Under the pieces are notes generated by a model. It ran no database searches and was not told the DNA's origin. It saw only the letters and a program-made list of their open reading frames with translations. Position numbers and translations under genes: made by a program. Shown piece by piece: positions 1-6,654 of a stretch of 64,000 nucleotides of DNA. Every line of letters begins with the position of its first letter. Position 1 is the first letter of the stretch. This DNA is from Glycomyces tritici (lineage in GTDB: Bacteria > Actinomycetota > Actinomycetes > Mycobacteriales > Micromonosporaceae): the NCBI RefSeq assembly GCF_030403505.1, contig NZ_JAUEMJ010000003.1, forward strand, positions 434,001 to 498,000, in the 5' to 3' direction.

Positions 1-92
1 TGCCGGGTATCGACCCCGGACATGCGAGCCAGCTCGGCTTGCGAAAGGCCCAAATCGGCCCGGCGCTGCTTGATGATGTCCTGCATCTCCAC
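1..92 (-). CDS. XRE-family HTH transcriptional regulator, N-terminal fragment
   Basis: Only about 30 N-terminal residues are in the window, and the gene runs off the left edge. The visible translation has the start of a Cro/CI-type helix-turn-helix (QRRADLGLSQAELARMSGV). I place the start at GTG 92 because a strong ribosome-binding site (GGAGGAGG, on the complement of 100-107) sits six bases upstream; an ATG two codons later is the alternative. The gene is divergent from the transfer operon and faces a region with three GGAC-N6-GTCC palindromes and a sigma-70-type promoter. It is therefore probably the element's repressor, playing the part that the unrelated KorSA plays in pSAM2. That role is inference. 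Confidence 0.8.
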   Translation of the reverse strand, partial: MEMQDIIKQRRADLGLSQAELARMSGVDTR

Positions 93-112
93 GTCGCGCC
101 TCCTCCAATCCT

Positions 113-130
113 GGGGACGAATCAGTCCCC
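113..130. promoter_or_regulatory. Operator-like palindrome 1
   Basis: This is a perfect inverted repeat, GGGGAC-GAATCA-GTCCCC. It is the first of three sites sharing the core GGAC-N6-GTCC between the divergent repressor and the transfer genes. It lies just upstream of the repressor's ribosome-binding site, consistent with autoregulation. Confidence 0.6.
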
Positions 131-159
131 AAGCAGGGAGTTTACAGCCTTTTTCTGAG

Positions 160-175
160 AGGACATTTTTGTCCT
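160..175. promoter_or_regulatory. Operator-like palindrome 2, overlapping the -35 box
   Basis: AGGAC-ATTTTT-GTCCT is a perfect inverted repeat whose last base is the first base of the TTGACA -35 hexamer at 175-180. Its centre is about 46 bp from site 1 and 44 bp from site 3. A protein bound here should block RNA polymerase. Confidence 0.65.
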
Positions 176-203
176 TGACAAGGTCATTCATGCCCCCTAG
201 TAT
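175..203 (+). promoter_or_regulatory. Sigma-70-type promoter for the AICE transfer operon
   Basis: A perfect -35 TTGACA (175-180) and a -10 TAGTAT (198-203) are separated by 17 bp. It points toward the gene starting at 277. Operator-like palindromes overlap the -35 and follow the -10, so the promoter is probably held off by the divergent XRE repressor. Confidence 0.75.
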
Positions 204-219
204 AGGACAAGAACGTCCC
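204..219. promoter_or_regulatory. Operator-like palindrome 3, just downstream of -10
   Basis: AGGAC-AAGAAC-GTCCC is the third GGAC-N6-GTCC site, covering the expected transcription start of the promoter at 175-203. A further inverted repeat, CGTCCC-ACAAG-GGGACG, overlaps it on the downstream side (214-230). Confidence 0.6.
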
Positions 220-276
220 ACAAGGGGACGTTGAAGCCCTTCGGGGTAGGCATCACAAGGATGAGAGGCAAAGCTG

Positions 277-591
277 ATGAAGCTGAAGATCGATGTCACG
301 AACGTGGCGTTCATGGTCACCGGTGCTCCGGAAGCCAAGGAGTACGACGGCAAGCAGCAGACGGACAAGGACACGGGCGCGCTCAAGTGGGTCACCCAGC
401 TCCTGGCGCTGGAACAGGGTGAGAACGGTCAGGGCGAGATCATCCGGGTGGTGACCGCTGGAGAGATGCCGAAGCTGGCCCAGCTCCAGCCCGTCATCCC
501 GGTCGACCTGGAAGCCATCCCCTGGAGCCAGAACAGCAAGAGCGGTGTTGCCTATCGCGCGGCCGCCATCAAGCCCAAGCCTGCGAAGTAG
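277..591 (+). CDS. SCO3933-like AICE regulatory/accessory protein
   Basis: A 104-residue soluble protein with no membrane segment. Its sequence resembles the small SCO3933-type proteins found as the first gene of many actinomycete integrative elements. The family is named as regulatory in databases, but its biochemical role is not established to my knowledge. I see no catalytic motif. The start at 277 is preceded by GAGAGG at a suitable distance. It is the first gene downstream of the operator-controlled promoter at 175-203, so its expression should follow the element's repressor. Confidence 0.7.
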   Translation: MKLKIDVTNVAFMVTGAPEAKEYDGKQQTDKDTGALKWVTQLLALEQGENGQGEIIRVVTAGEMPKLAQLQPVIPVDLEAIPWSQNSKSGVAYRAAAIKPKPAK

Positions 592-643
592 CCGAACGTT
601 CGGGTTCCGTTACCGGGCCTGACCTCTCGAAAGGATCTCTGCC

Positions 644-943
644 ATGCAAGACGGGATGTCTGGAGACTTCTCGATGTTTCTCAAGGACGGCATGACGTTC
701 GCGTCGTACGTCTACGAGAACCAGCGAGGTGCGCTGCGCACTGAACGCGGTATCGGCGGTGCGGGCTTGGTCCTGCACGGCTCAGCCGTTGAGTTCCGGC
801 AGGTTGCCGAAGCTCTGCTCCGTCTGGCTGATGACGTTGAACGGGGGGCCAAGCGTCAACGGGCGCTTGACAACGCTCCGCGTCGTCGGACCAAGTTCGT
901 CACCGAACCGGCGACGAAGGAAGAGATGAAGACAGCCGCCTAA
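644..943 (+). CDS. AICE hypothetical protein
   Basis: A 99-residue protein, mostly soluble, with a basic C-terminal third. I do not recognise a domain. The upstream AAAGGA box and the following TCTGCCATG are nearly repeated before the next gene at 1045, suggesting related translation-initiation leaders. It sits between the SCO3933-like gene and the translocase membrane gene, and a hairpin (954-991) follows its stop. It is probably a conjugation accessory gene by position only. Confidence 0.6.
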   Translation: MQDGMSGDFSMFLKDGMTFASYVYENQRGALRTERGIGGAGLVLHGSAVEFRQVAEALLRLADDVERGAKRQRALDNAPRRRTKFVTEPATKEEMKTAA

Positions 944-953
944 AGCGGCAAAT

Positions 954-991
954 GGGGAACCGGTCGACCGTCCAAAGCTGGCCGGTTCCCC
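954..991 (+). terminator. Intergenic hairpin in AICE
   Basis: GGGGAACCGG (954-963) pairs perfectly with CCGGTTCCCC (982-991) around an 18-base loop. No T-run follows, so it may be an RNA-stability or attenuation element rather than a full terminator. Similar hairpins follow several genes of this element. Confidence 0.5.
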
Positions 992-1044
992 GCCTCGCAT
1001 GAACCAAAACCCTTTGCCCTTCGGGGCGGAAAGGATGGTCTGCC

Positions 1045-2028
1045 ATGCCTTCAAATGGTAGCCGGTCTGGTGGTCGCAAGGTGAGCTCAGGGGCTCGCGC
1101 GGCGCAGACACTCATCGATCAGTTCGAGGTCGGTTCGGCCAAGCGCCGCGCCAAGATCACTGGTGGCCTGGCCGCTTTCGCGGTCGCTCTGGTCGCCTTC
1201 CCCATCGCCGTGCTCGTCACGGAGTGGGCCACGGCCCTGTTCATCGCGGTCGCTATCGGCGCCGCTGCTGGCGTGGTCGCTGCGGTTCTCACCGTGGTGT
1301 GGCCGGTGCTGCGCGTCGCGTGGCATTGGGCTGGTGAGCTCGTCCTTCTGGGCGTCCTCATCACCTTGTATGCCGTTCTCGCGGCATGGGTCGGTCCCTA
1401 TGGGGCGCTCGCCCTGGTTGCGCTGCTCGTTGGCGTGCCGTGGTTCATCCCGCCGGCCAACCGGTGGCTGAACCACTGGGGCTGGTGCATGGTCACCCGT
1501 CACCGCGTCCGCGTCGCCTGTGACTCCTTCATTGAAGGCAAGGGCGTCCGCTCAAGTGTCATGCCGCTGATCCTCCTTGCTCGTCCGACGCAGTCGGGTG
1601 AGCGGGTGTGGCTCTGGATGCGGGGGGATCTCACCCTCGACCAGGTCCAGGAGCGGCTTGACGCCCTGGCGAGCGTGTGTTGGGCCAATTCGGCCGATGC
1701 GCGCCCGGCAGGTCAGAAGGCCGCTTATGCGGTGGTGGACATCCATCGTCGCGATGTCCTCGCTGAGGGCGTTGCGGTGCCCGTCGAGTCGATGCTCGAT
1801 GGGATCGACCCGGACTCGTACCGGGACATGGCCGATGTCGATGAAGACGACGAAGGCGTGGACGTCACGGACGATCCGGTGATCCAGGCGCAGCTTGATG
1901 AGCTGACTGGCAAGTCCAGGCGTGAGCGCAAGCCGCGCCAGGCAAAGGCCGACAAGGCCGAGGATGCCGCCGTCGTGCGGCAAGAGGGTCCGGACGAGGA
2001 CGAGGGTTTCATCCCCGCGTTCATCTAG
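1045..2028 (+). CDS. Membrane protein paired with the FtsK-type DNA translocase (transfer)
   Basis: A 327-residue protein with about four hydrophobic segments (roughly residues 40-58, 62-87, 97-116 and 118-135), then a soluble alpha/beta region and a highly charged C-terminal tail rich in Asp/Glu and then Lys/Arg. In TraB-type conjugation proteins the N-terminal membrane part and the FtsK motor are one polypeptide. Here the membrane part is this gene and the motor is the next one, 99 bp downstream. I infer that the two form a split translocase moving double-stranded plasmid DNA between mycelial cells. The start is supported by AAAGGA upstream. Confidence 0.65.
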   Translation: MPSNGSRSGGRKVSSGARAAQTLIDQFEVGSAKRRAKITGGLAAFAVALVAFPIAVLVTEWATALFIAVAIGAAAGVVAAVLTVVWPVLRVAWHWAGELVLLGVLITLYAVLAAWVGPYGALALVALLVGVPWFIPPANRWLNHWGWCMVTRHRVRVACDSFIEGKGVRSSVMPLILLARPTQSGERVWLWMRGDLTLDQVQERLDALASVCWANSADARPAGQKAAYAVVDIHRRDVLAEGVAVPVESMLDGIDPDSYRDMADVDEDDEGVDVTDDPVIQAQLDELTGKSRRERKPRQAKADKAEDAAVVRQEGPDEDEGFIPAFI

Positions 2029-2063
2029 GCCCGTGTTGCTAGCCCTGCTGGGCTGCTCGAAAT

Positions 2064-2092
2064 GGAGGGACGGACAACCGTTCCGTCCCTCC
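2064..2092 (+). terminator. Intergenic hairpin upstream of FtsK-like gene
   Basis: GGAGGGACGG (2064-2073) pairs perfectly with CCGTCCCTCC (2083-2092) with a 9-base loop. It lies between the membrane gene and the motor gene, where it could adjust their relative expression. No T-run is present. Confidence 0.5.
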
Positions 2093-2127
2093 ACCAATCA
2101 CCTTGATTCCTTTGGGAGGTAACCGTA

Positions 2128-2931
2128 ATGAACACTGCTGTCGGTCCAAACATGTCCATCATGGACGACTTCTATCTTGGCAAGTACGCCACCGGTGAGG
2201 CCGTGAGGCTGTGCTTCGCCTACAAGAACCTGCTGGCCGGTGGGGAGCCTGGTTCGGGCAAGTCCGGTCTGGAGCAAACCATCCTGGCGCAGGCGGCGCT
2301 GTGCGTCGACACGAAGCTGATCGGCTTCGACGGCAAGCTGGTCGAACTCATGCAGTGGGCCGACGTCTTCGACGTGTTCGTAGGCCCGGACATGCGCAAG
2401 GCCCTTGCCACGCTGCTGTGGGTGCAGCGGCTCATGGATGCGCGCTACGCCAAAATGTCGGCGCTCAAGCTGCGGAAGCACGTGGCGACTGCGGCTGACC
2501 CGTTCTGGGTGATCTCGGTTGATGAGCTGGCCTATTTCACTTCGGTGGCGGGCAACAAGGTGGAACAGGAACTGTTCTCGGCGCTGCTGCGCGACATCGT
2601 GGCCCGTGGCCGTGCCGCCGGAATCATCGTCCTCGCCATGACGCAGCGGGCTTCGTGGGACATCGTCCCGACCGCACTGCGCGACCTGTTCGCGTACCGG
2701 TGGGTGGGTCGCTGCTCCACGCCGGGATCGTCGGATGTCGCGCTCGGTGCCGGTTGGGTCGATCAGGGCTACAACGCCATGAACCTTGACCCGGCCAAGC
2801 CCGGTGACTCGTTTTTGCTCGCCGAGGGTGGCGTGCCGCGCCGGATGCGCGTGGCGTGGATGTCTGATGCGGAGGTCGCTCAGGTCGCGGCTTTCGCCGC
2901 TCAGCTCCGAGGCCGCAAGACGGCTGTCTGA
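2128..2931 (+). CDS. FtsK/SpoIIIE-domain DNA translocase (conjugal transfer motor)
   Basis: A 267-residue P-loop ATPase. The Walker A motif is GEPGSGKS at about residues 39-46. The Walker B strand ends in WVISVDE at about 127-133, followed by an RGRAAGI segment and a TQR motif typical of FtsK/SpoIIIE/TraB motors. It is much shorter than a full TraB because it lacks membrane segments, which the upstream gene at 1045 supplies. The expected role is ATP-driven transfer of the element as double-stranded DNA. The ribosome-binding site GGGAGG precedes ATG 2128. No winged-helix C-terminal DNA-recognition domain is obvious, so clt-site recognition may lie elsewhere. Confidence 0.85.
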   Translation: MNTAVGPNMSIMDDFYLGKYATGEAVRLCFAYKNLLAGGEPGSGKSGLEQTILAQAALCVDTKLIGFDGKLVELMQWADVFDVFVGPDMRKALATLLWVQRLMDARYAKMSALKLRKHVATAADPFWVISVDELAYFTSVAGNKVEQELFSALLRDIVARGRAAGIIVLAMTQRASWDIVPTALRDLFAYRWVGRCSTPGSSDVALGAGWVDQGYNAMNLDPAKPGDSFLLAEGGVPRRMRVAWMSDAEVAQVAAFAAQLRGRKTAV

Positions 2932-2933
2932 CC

Positions 2934-2972
2934 GAGTGCCGTCAACCCGTCCTTGACAGGTCGGCGGCACTC
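2934..2972 (+). terminator. Hairpin after the FtsK-like gene
   Basis: GAGTGCCG (2934-2941) pairs with CGGCACTC (2965-2972). A smaller inner inverted repeat, GTCAA/TTGAC, lies at 2941-2957. It is directly followed by a tRNA T-arm-like sequence (2990-3006). Confidence 0.45.
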
Positions 2973-2989
2973 CGGGCGAACGGTTCACC

Positions 2990-3006
2990 CGGGGTTCGAT
3001 TCCCCG
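2990..3006 (+). other. tRNA T-arm-like sequence 1 (no complete tRNA)
   Basis: CGGGG-TTCGATT-CCCCG is a perfect 5-bp stem with a loop obeying the TTCRANN rule of tRNA T-loops, followed by GCGTCCA, which resembles the 3' half of an acceptor stem. I could not find a matching 5' acceptor strand or an anticodon arm upstream, so this is not called a tRNA gene. Confidence 0.5.
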
Positions 3007-3104
3007 GCGTCCACGACGCAAGGAATCCCAGCACTAATCGCACACGGGCTAGTACTGCGTCCTGCTGATGAGGCATTGAGAGAACAAAGGAAAGAGGGCA
3101 AGAA

Positions 3105-3320
3105 ATGAAGCACCTCAAAGTGACGCTCGATGGTGAGGACACGATCGTCAATCACTATGTCACCACGGACGAAAACGCCGCTGTCGTTATGGCGGATTTC
3201 AAGGAAGGCGACATGATCGTCATCGAGAACCACGCCTTCCGAGGCAACGAAACAGTCAAGGACTCGATCACGATCATCCGGGTGTGCCGGATTGTGGAAA
3301 TCGAGATCAAGAACAGGTAA
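3105..3320 (+). CDS. Small AICE hypothetical protein
   Basis: A 71-residue acidic protein with alternating charged and hydrophobic residues, suggesting a small beta-rich fold. It has no recognised family. The start is preceded by AAAGAGGG. It stands between two tRNA-T-arm-like sequences, and its stop codon lies inside a perfect 7-bp hairpin (3317-3335). Its base composition is less GC-rich than that of its neighbours. Confidence 0.6.
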   Translation: MKHLKVTLDGEDTIVNHYVTTDENAAVVMADFKEGDMIVIENHAFRGNETVKDSITIIRVCRIVEIEIKNR

Positions 3321-3335
3321 GCCATAGCGGCTTAC
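3317..3335 (+). terminator. Hairpin overlapping the stop codon of the 3105 gene
   Basis: GTAAGCC (3317-3323), loop ATAGC, and GGCTTAC (3329-3335) form a perfect inverted repeat. The TAA stop is within the first arm. The sequence continues with CTGGTAGAGCG, which resembles a tRNA D-arm. Confidence 0.5.
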
Positions 3336-3357
3336 TGGTAGAGCGATCGGCAATCTT

Positions 3358-3374
3358 CGGGGTTCGAGGCCCCG
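3358..3374 (+). other. tRNA T-arm-like sequence 2 (no complete tRNA)
   Basis: CGGGG-TTCGAGG-CCCCG is a second perfect T-arm-like stem-loop. The block 3325-3346 upstream (TAGC...ACTGGTAGAGCG) resembles a D-arm, but only 11 bases separate the two parts, too few for an anticodon arm. It may be a decayed tRNA or a tRNA mimic. Confidence 0.5.
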
Positions 3375-3426
3375 ACGCTCACGCGGTAATAGCAACCACG
3401 AATGACACAGAGAGGAGGAGTGTGCA

Positions 3427-3786
3427 ATGTTCCGTACCGAATTTGATGACCCGGAAGGCGTCCGCCATGGCGGTCTGCTGACCTTCAATTACCGCTTTGC
3501 GCCGGACGGCTTGTGCACCCGCCGACAACTCGCCGCTGAAGGGCTTACCCCTGGGCGGCAGCCGATAGCGGCACAGATCAAGTGGCGACGCGGCAAGCGA
3601 TTCGCCTATCTGTACCGCCGCGACCTGGCCGTACCGAAGCGCCCGGCCACCGACGCCCAACTGCGGGCCCTGACAAAAGCGTGGGTCGCCCTGTCGACCT
3701 GCCCGTCCTGCAAGACGGAATACGGCTACTACATCCCCAAGCGCTACGGCGAATGCCTCGACTGCTTCGAGCAGGCAGGGGCGTAA
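3427..3786 (+). CDS. RRQRL-motif zinc-binding protein (AICE)
   Basis: A 119-residue protein with the segment TRRQLAAEGLTPGRQPI at about residues 32-48, characteristic of the small RRQRL-motif zinc-binding proteins encoded by actinomycete integrative elements. The C-terminal part has CPSC and, later, CLDC, a four-cysteine zinc ribbon. The function of the family is unknown. The ribosome-binding site GAGGAGG is excellent. The next zinc-ribbon gene starts 3 bp after its stop, so the two are probably co-translated. Confidence 0.75.
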   Translation: MFRTEFDDPEGVRHGGLLTFNYRFAPDGLCTRRQLAAEGLTPGRQPIAAQIKWRRGKRFAYLYRRDLAVPKRPATDAQLRALTKAWVALSTCPSCKTEYGYYIPKRYGECLDCFEQAGA

Positions 3787-3788
3787 CC

Positions 3789-4097
3789 GTGTTCGAAGCG
3801 TTCCAAGCCGCTGCGGCTCCGCCGCTGCACAAAGTGGCCCAGATCGACGCCTGTCCTCCGTGGCAGACCGATCTTTCCCGGATGCGGTTCCTATGCCGCA
3901 TGTGCCGCAAGCACTTCACCGGAACCGAACTCGCTGACGACGAATTGCACGTCCTCGTGTTCGCGCCGACTCCCGGCTGGGACTGGGTGCCGTGCGTCGT
4001 CTGCGACGAGGTGACCGTGCCAACGGTCGAACACGCCAACAAATGCGACTACTGCAACGGCTTGCAGTGGTGGAAACCTATGGAGGTCAAAGGATGA
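3789..4097 (+). CDS. Zinc-ribbon protein (AICE hypothetical)
   Basis: A 102-residue protein with three CxxC pairs (CRMC, CVVC, CDYC), indicating one or more zinc ribbons or knuckles. I place the start at GTG 3789, 3 bp after the preceding stop, because the same frame upstream overlaps the previous gene. Its stop overlaps the next start as ATGA at 4094-4097. No enzyme motif is visible. Nucleic-acid binding is a reasonable guess but unproven. Confidence 0.65.
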   Translation: MFEAFQAAAAPPLHKVAQIDACPPWQTDLSRMRFLCRMCRKHFTGTELADDELHVLVFAPTPGWDWVPCVVCDEVTVPTVEHANKCDYCNGLQWWKPMEVKG

Positions 4098-4639
4098 AAT
4101 GGGAAGACCGTATTCAGACGGTCATCATGTTGTTCATGGGTGTGGCCGCTGGCGCGGTCTCGTTCACCCACGTCCACGACGCCACCGTGTTGGCGGGCCA
4201 GCCCTCCTGGGTTGGCTGGGTCAACGCGGTGACCATCGAACTGATGGTGATCGCCCTCGGTCTCGAGGTGCGACGCCGCCGCCGCTCCGGCGGTCACAAG
4301 GTCAAGTCGGTCATGGCCATGATGATGTTCTTCATCTTCCTGTCCATGGGCGCTCAAGTCCTCGACGCTGAACCGACCATCGTCGGTTGGCTCGGCGCTT
4401 CGGCATCGGCACTGGGGTTCCTGACCTTGGTCAAGGTCGTGCTCTCGCGACCCGCTGAAGCCAAAAGCGCCGGCGGACCTGTGCAGGACGAACCTATTCG
4501 ATCTGCACCGGCTTCTCAGCCTGAGTCGGCACCGATCGATGTGGCCTCGACCGTGGTCGAACCGCACGCTGTCGCTGCCGAACCCGCTTCGGTGGATGAC
4601 GCCTTCGCGGCGCTCGCCTCCTTTGGTGAAGGCAGGTAA
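4094..4639 (+). CDS. DUF2637-type membrane protein (AICE, Spd-like position)
   Basis: A 181-residue protein with four hydrophobic segments in the first 120 residues and a Pro/Ala/Glu-rich cytoplasmic tail. It resembles the DUF2637 membrane proteins encoded next to rep in many actinomycete elements. Its place between the transfer and replication modules matches the spread (spd) genes that help plasmid movement along septate hyphae; that role is inferred. The start at 4094 overlaps the previous gene by ATGA, so translation is coupled. Confidence 0.7.
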   Translation: MKWEDRIQTVIMLFMGVAAGAVSFTHVHDATVLAGQPSWVGWVNAVTIELMVIALGLEVRRRRRSGGHKVKSVMAMMMFFIFLSMGAQVLDAEPTIVGWLGASASALGFLTLVKVVLSRPAEAKSAGGPVQDEPIRSAPASQPESAPIDVASTVVEPHAVAAEPASVDDAFAALASFGEGR

Positions 4640-4644
4640 CCGCG

Positions 4645-4917
4645 ATGGTCGAGAACCGCGAGTTCAACGCCTTCGCCAAGCGGATCATCCGCGCCTATGG
4701 GCGCCGGGTCGCTGAGGGTGACGTGGACGCACTCCCCGAGCTCCTTGAGCTCTCCGCCTCACTCGATGAGGCCATCACCAACGCCGTCAAGGGCCTCCGT
4801 GCCTTTGGCTACTCCTGGGCCGAGATCGCCGAACGTATCGGCATGTCCAGGCAGGCCGCCCAGCAGCGCTGGGGCAAGGCCATCCCGCAGCAACGGGACA
4901 CCGAAACCAACACCTAG
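4645..4917 (+). CDS. Small HTH protein (AICE)
   Basis: A 90-residue protein with an N-terminal helical half and a C-terminal helix-turn-helix (YSWAEIAERIGMSRQAAQQRW, about residues 56-76) of the sigma-70 region 4/MarR-like kind. It follows the DUF2637 gene by 5 bp and is probably in the same operon. It may be a DNA-binding regulator of replication or transfer. The nested hairpin at 4922-4974 lies directly after it. Confidence 0.65.
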   Translation: MVENREFNAFAKRIIRAYGRRVAEGDVDALPELLELSASLDEAITNAVKGLRAFGYSWAEIAERIGMSRQAAQQRWGKAIPQQRDTETNT

Positions 4918-4921
4918 CACC

Positions 4922-4974
4922 GGCCCCGCCCGGACCTCGACCACGAAACCAATGTCGAGCAGCCCGGCGGGGCC
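4922..4974 (+). terminator. Nested hairpin before rep
   Basis: GGCCCCGCC (4922-4930) pairs with GGCGGGGCC (4966-4974). Inside, CTCGAC (4936-4941) pairs with GTCGAG (4954-4959). It separates the transfer block from rep and could be a terminator or attenuator. Confidence 0.55.
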
Positions 4975-5008
4975 ATGACCCCACGCGCATCTGAAGGGAG
5001 GCAACCGC

Positions 5009-6433
5009 ATGGAACGCAACACGATCACGCCCGGCTTCGCCGCCGACATCATCGCCCGATCCGAGTCGACCGGTTGGGAACCGTGGCTCTCGCACGTCGC
5101 CGGTGCCGCCGGATGCTCCAACCCGGTGCGCCTTCGCGGTGAAATTAACGCCGTTAATGAGACCACCGGGCAAGTCCTCTCCGCCAGGTCCACCGCCTCC
5201 ATGCCCGACGGCATCATCTACAAGGCCTGCGGCACTCGCCGCGCCTCCCTCTGCCCCACCTGCGCCAAGACCTACCAACACGACGCGTTCCACCTCGTGC
5301 GCTCCGGCATGACCGGCGGCAAGGGAGTCCCCACCTCTGTCACCGCTCACCCGGCCTTGTTCGTCACCCTCACCGCCCCCGCCTTCGGTCCCGTCCACAC
5401 CCGAACGCTCACCGCTTCGGGCAAGGTCCGGCCCTGCCGTGCTCGCCGCGACGCCGAAACCTGCCCCCATGGCGTCCGCCTGGCCTGCCACACCCGCCAC
5501 GACGAAAGCGCCGGCCAGATCGGCCAGCCGCTGTGCCTGGACTGCTACGACCATGACGCCCAAGTCGTCTGGAACGTCGCCTCCGGCGAACTGTGGCGGC
5601 GCACCAAAATCAACATCGACCGCGGATTGTCGCGCCTTGCCAAGGCCCACGGCATCGACCCGGCTTCGGTGCGCCTGCGCTACGTCAAGGTCGCGGAGTT
5701 CCAGCGGCGCGGCGCTGTCCACTTCCACGCGCTCATCCGCCTCGACGGCCGCATGCCCGGTACTGACGCGATCCTGCCGCCGCCTGCCGCCCTCGACGCC
5801 GAGGCCATTGCTGCACTCGTTGCCGATGCCGCCGCCTCGACCAGCTTCCGCACCGAAGAGCACGATGAGCGCCCCGAAGGCTGGCTCATCCGCTGGGGTG
5901 CGCAAGTCGATGTCCGCCAGGTCGAACTCGGCGACGGCGAGATGACCGAGAATCACGCGGCCGGGTATCTCGCCAAGTACGCCACCAAAGCCACCGAGGA
6001 CACCGGCCACCTGTCCGGCCGCCTCACCGAGGCCACCGTCGCCGTCTACGCCGACCCTGAAGGCGATCACATCGCCAGGCTCATCGCAGCTTGCTGGGAT
6101 CTCGGATCGGAAGGCGGGGAATGGATCAGGCTGCGCAAGTGGGCGCACATGCTCGGCTTCGGCGGCCACTACATGACCAAGGCGCGCGCCTGGTCGACCA
6201 CCTTCGGTGCCCTCAGAGACGCACGCGCGCAATGGATTCGCTGTCAACACGAGATTGACACCGAACCTGCTGAATCCATCGTGCTCGTCAACTACCTCCG
6301 CTACGACGGCACCGGCTGGCACACCGAGGCTGACGCCCTGATGGCGTCCTCCGCTGCCGCTCGCGCCCGGGAGCAGCGGCAGCTCGCCCGTGAAGCTTTG
6401 GATGAAATGAACACTATGGATCGATTGGGATGA
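5009..6433 (+). CDS. Rolling-circle replication initiator (RepSA-like)
   Basis: A 474-residue HUH-type initiator. Motifs in order: zinc-binding cysteines near residues 74-85 (CGT...CPTC), FVTLTAP at about 118-124, the HUH metal site VHFH at about 237-240, and YLAKYATK at about 320-327, which holds the catalytic tyrosine. This arrangement matches pSAM2 RepSA and relatives, which nick the double-strand origin to start rolling-circle replication of the excised circle. The ribosome-binding site GGGAGG precedes ATG 5009. Its stop overlaps xis as ATGA (6430-6433), so rep, xis and int are translationally coupled, as in pSAM2. Confidence 0.9.
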   Translation: MERNTITPGFAADIIARSESTGWEPWLSHVAGAAGCSNPVRLRGEINAVNETTGQVLSARSTASMPDGIIYKACGTRRASLCPTCAKTYQHDAFHLVRSGMTGGKGVPTSVTAHPALFVTLTAPAFGPVHTRTLTASGKVRPCRARRDAETCPHGVRLACHTRHDESAGQIGQPLCLDCYDHDAQVVWNVASGELWRRTKINIDRGLSRLAKAHGIDPASVRLRYVKVAEFQRRGAVHFHALIRLDGRMPGTDAILPPPAALDAEAIAALVADAAASTSFRTEEHDERPEGWLIRWGAQVDVRQVELGDGEMTENHAAGYLAKYATKATEDTGHLSGRLTEATVAVYADPEGDHIARLIAACWDLGSEGGEWIRLRKWAHMLGFGGHYMTKARAWSTTFGALRDARAQWIRCQHEIDTEPAESIVLVNYLRYDGTGWHTEADALMASSAAARAREQRQLAREALDEMNTMDRLG

Positions 6434-6654
6434 TTGCGATGAATGGAAAGGTTATTCTGACGCCGCGTTGGTACACGATGGCGCAGGTCGCTGAGCTGCT
6501 GGGATACAGCGTGGCGAAGGTCAAGACGTTGGTCTACTCCGGCGAGCTTCGTTCGCTCAAGGATGGTGGCAGCCGTCGCATCCTCCCTATCTGGGTGGAT
6601 GAGTACGTCGAGCGCAAGGCCGCTGAGTCCGAGAACTTGGAGCTGGTGGCATGA
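6430..6654 (+). CDS. xis: Excisionase / MerR-like HTH DNA-binding protein
   Basis: A 74-residue protein with an excisionase-type winged helix-turn-helix (YTMAQVAELLGYSVAKVKTL, about residues 15-34, then a GGSRRILP wing). Xis proteins bend att DNA and direct the integrase toward excision. Both ends overlap neighbours by ATGA (rep before, int after). An in-frame ATG at 6439 is an alternative start. Confidence 0.85.
   Translation: MIAMNGKVILTPRWYTMAQVAELLGYSVAKVKTLVYSGELRSLKDGGSRRILPIWVDEYVERKAAESENLELVA

Noticed and set aside
3317..3385. Complete tRNA gene
   Set aside because: D-arm-like and T-arm-like parts are only 11 bases apart with no room for an anticodon arm, and no matching acceptor stem was found.
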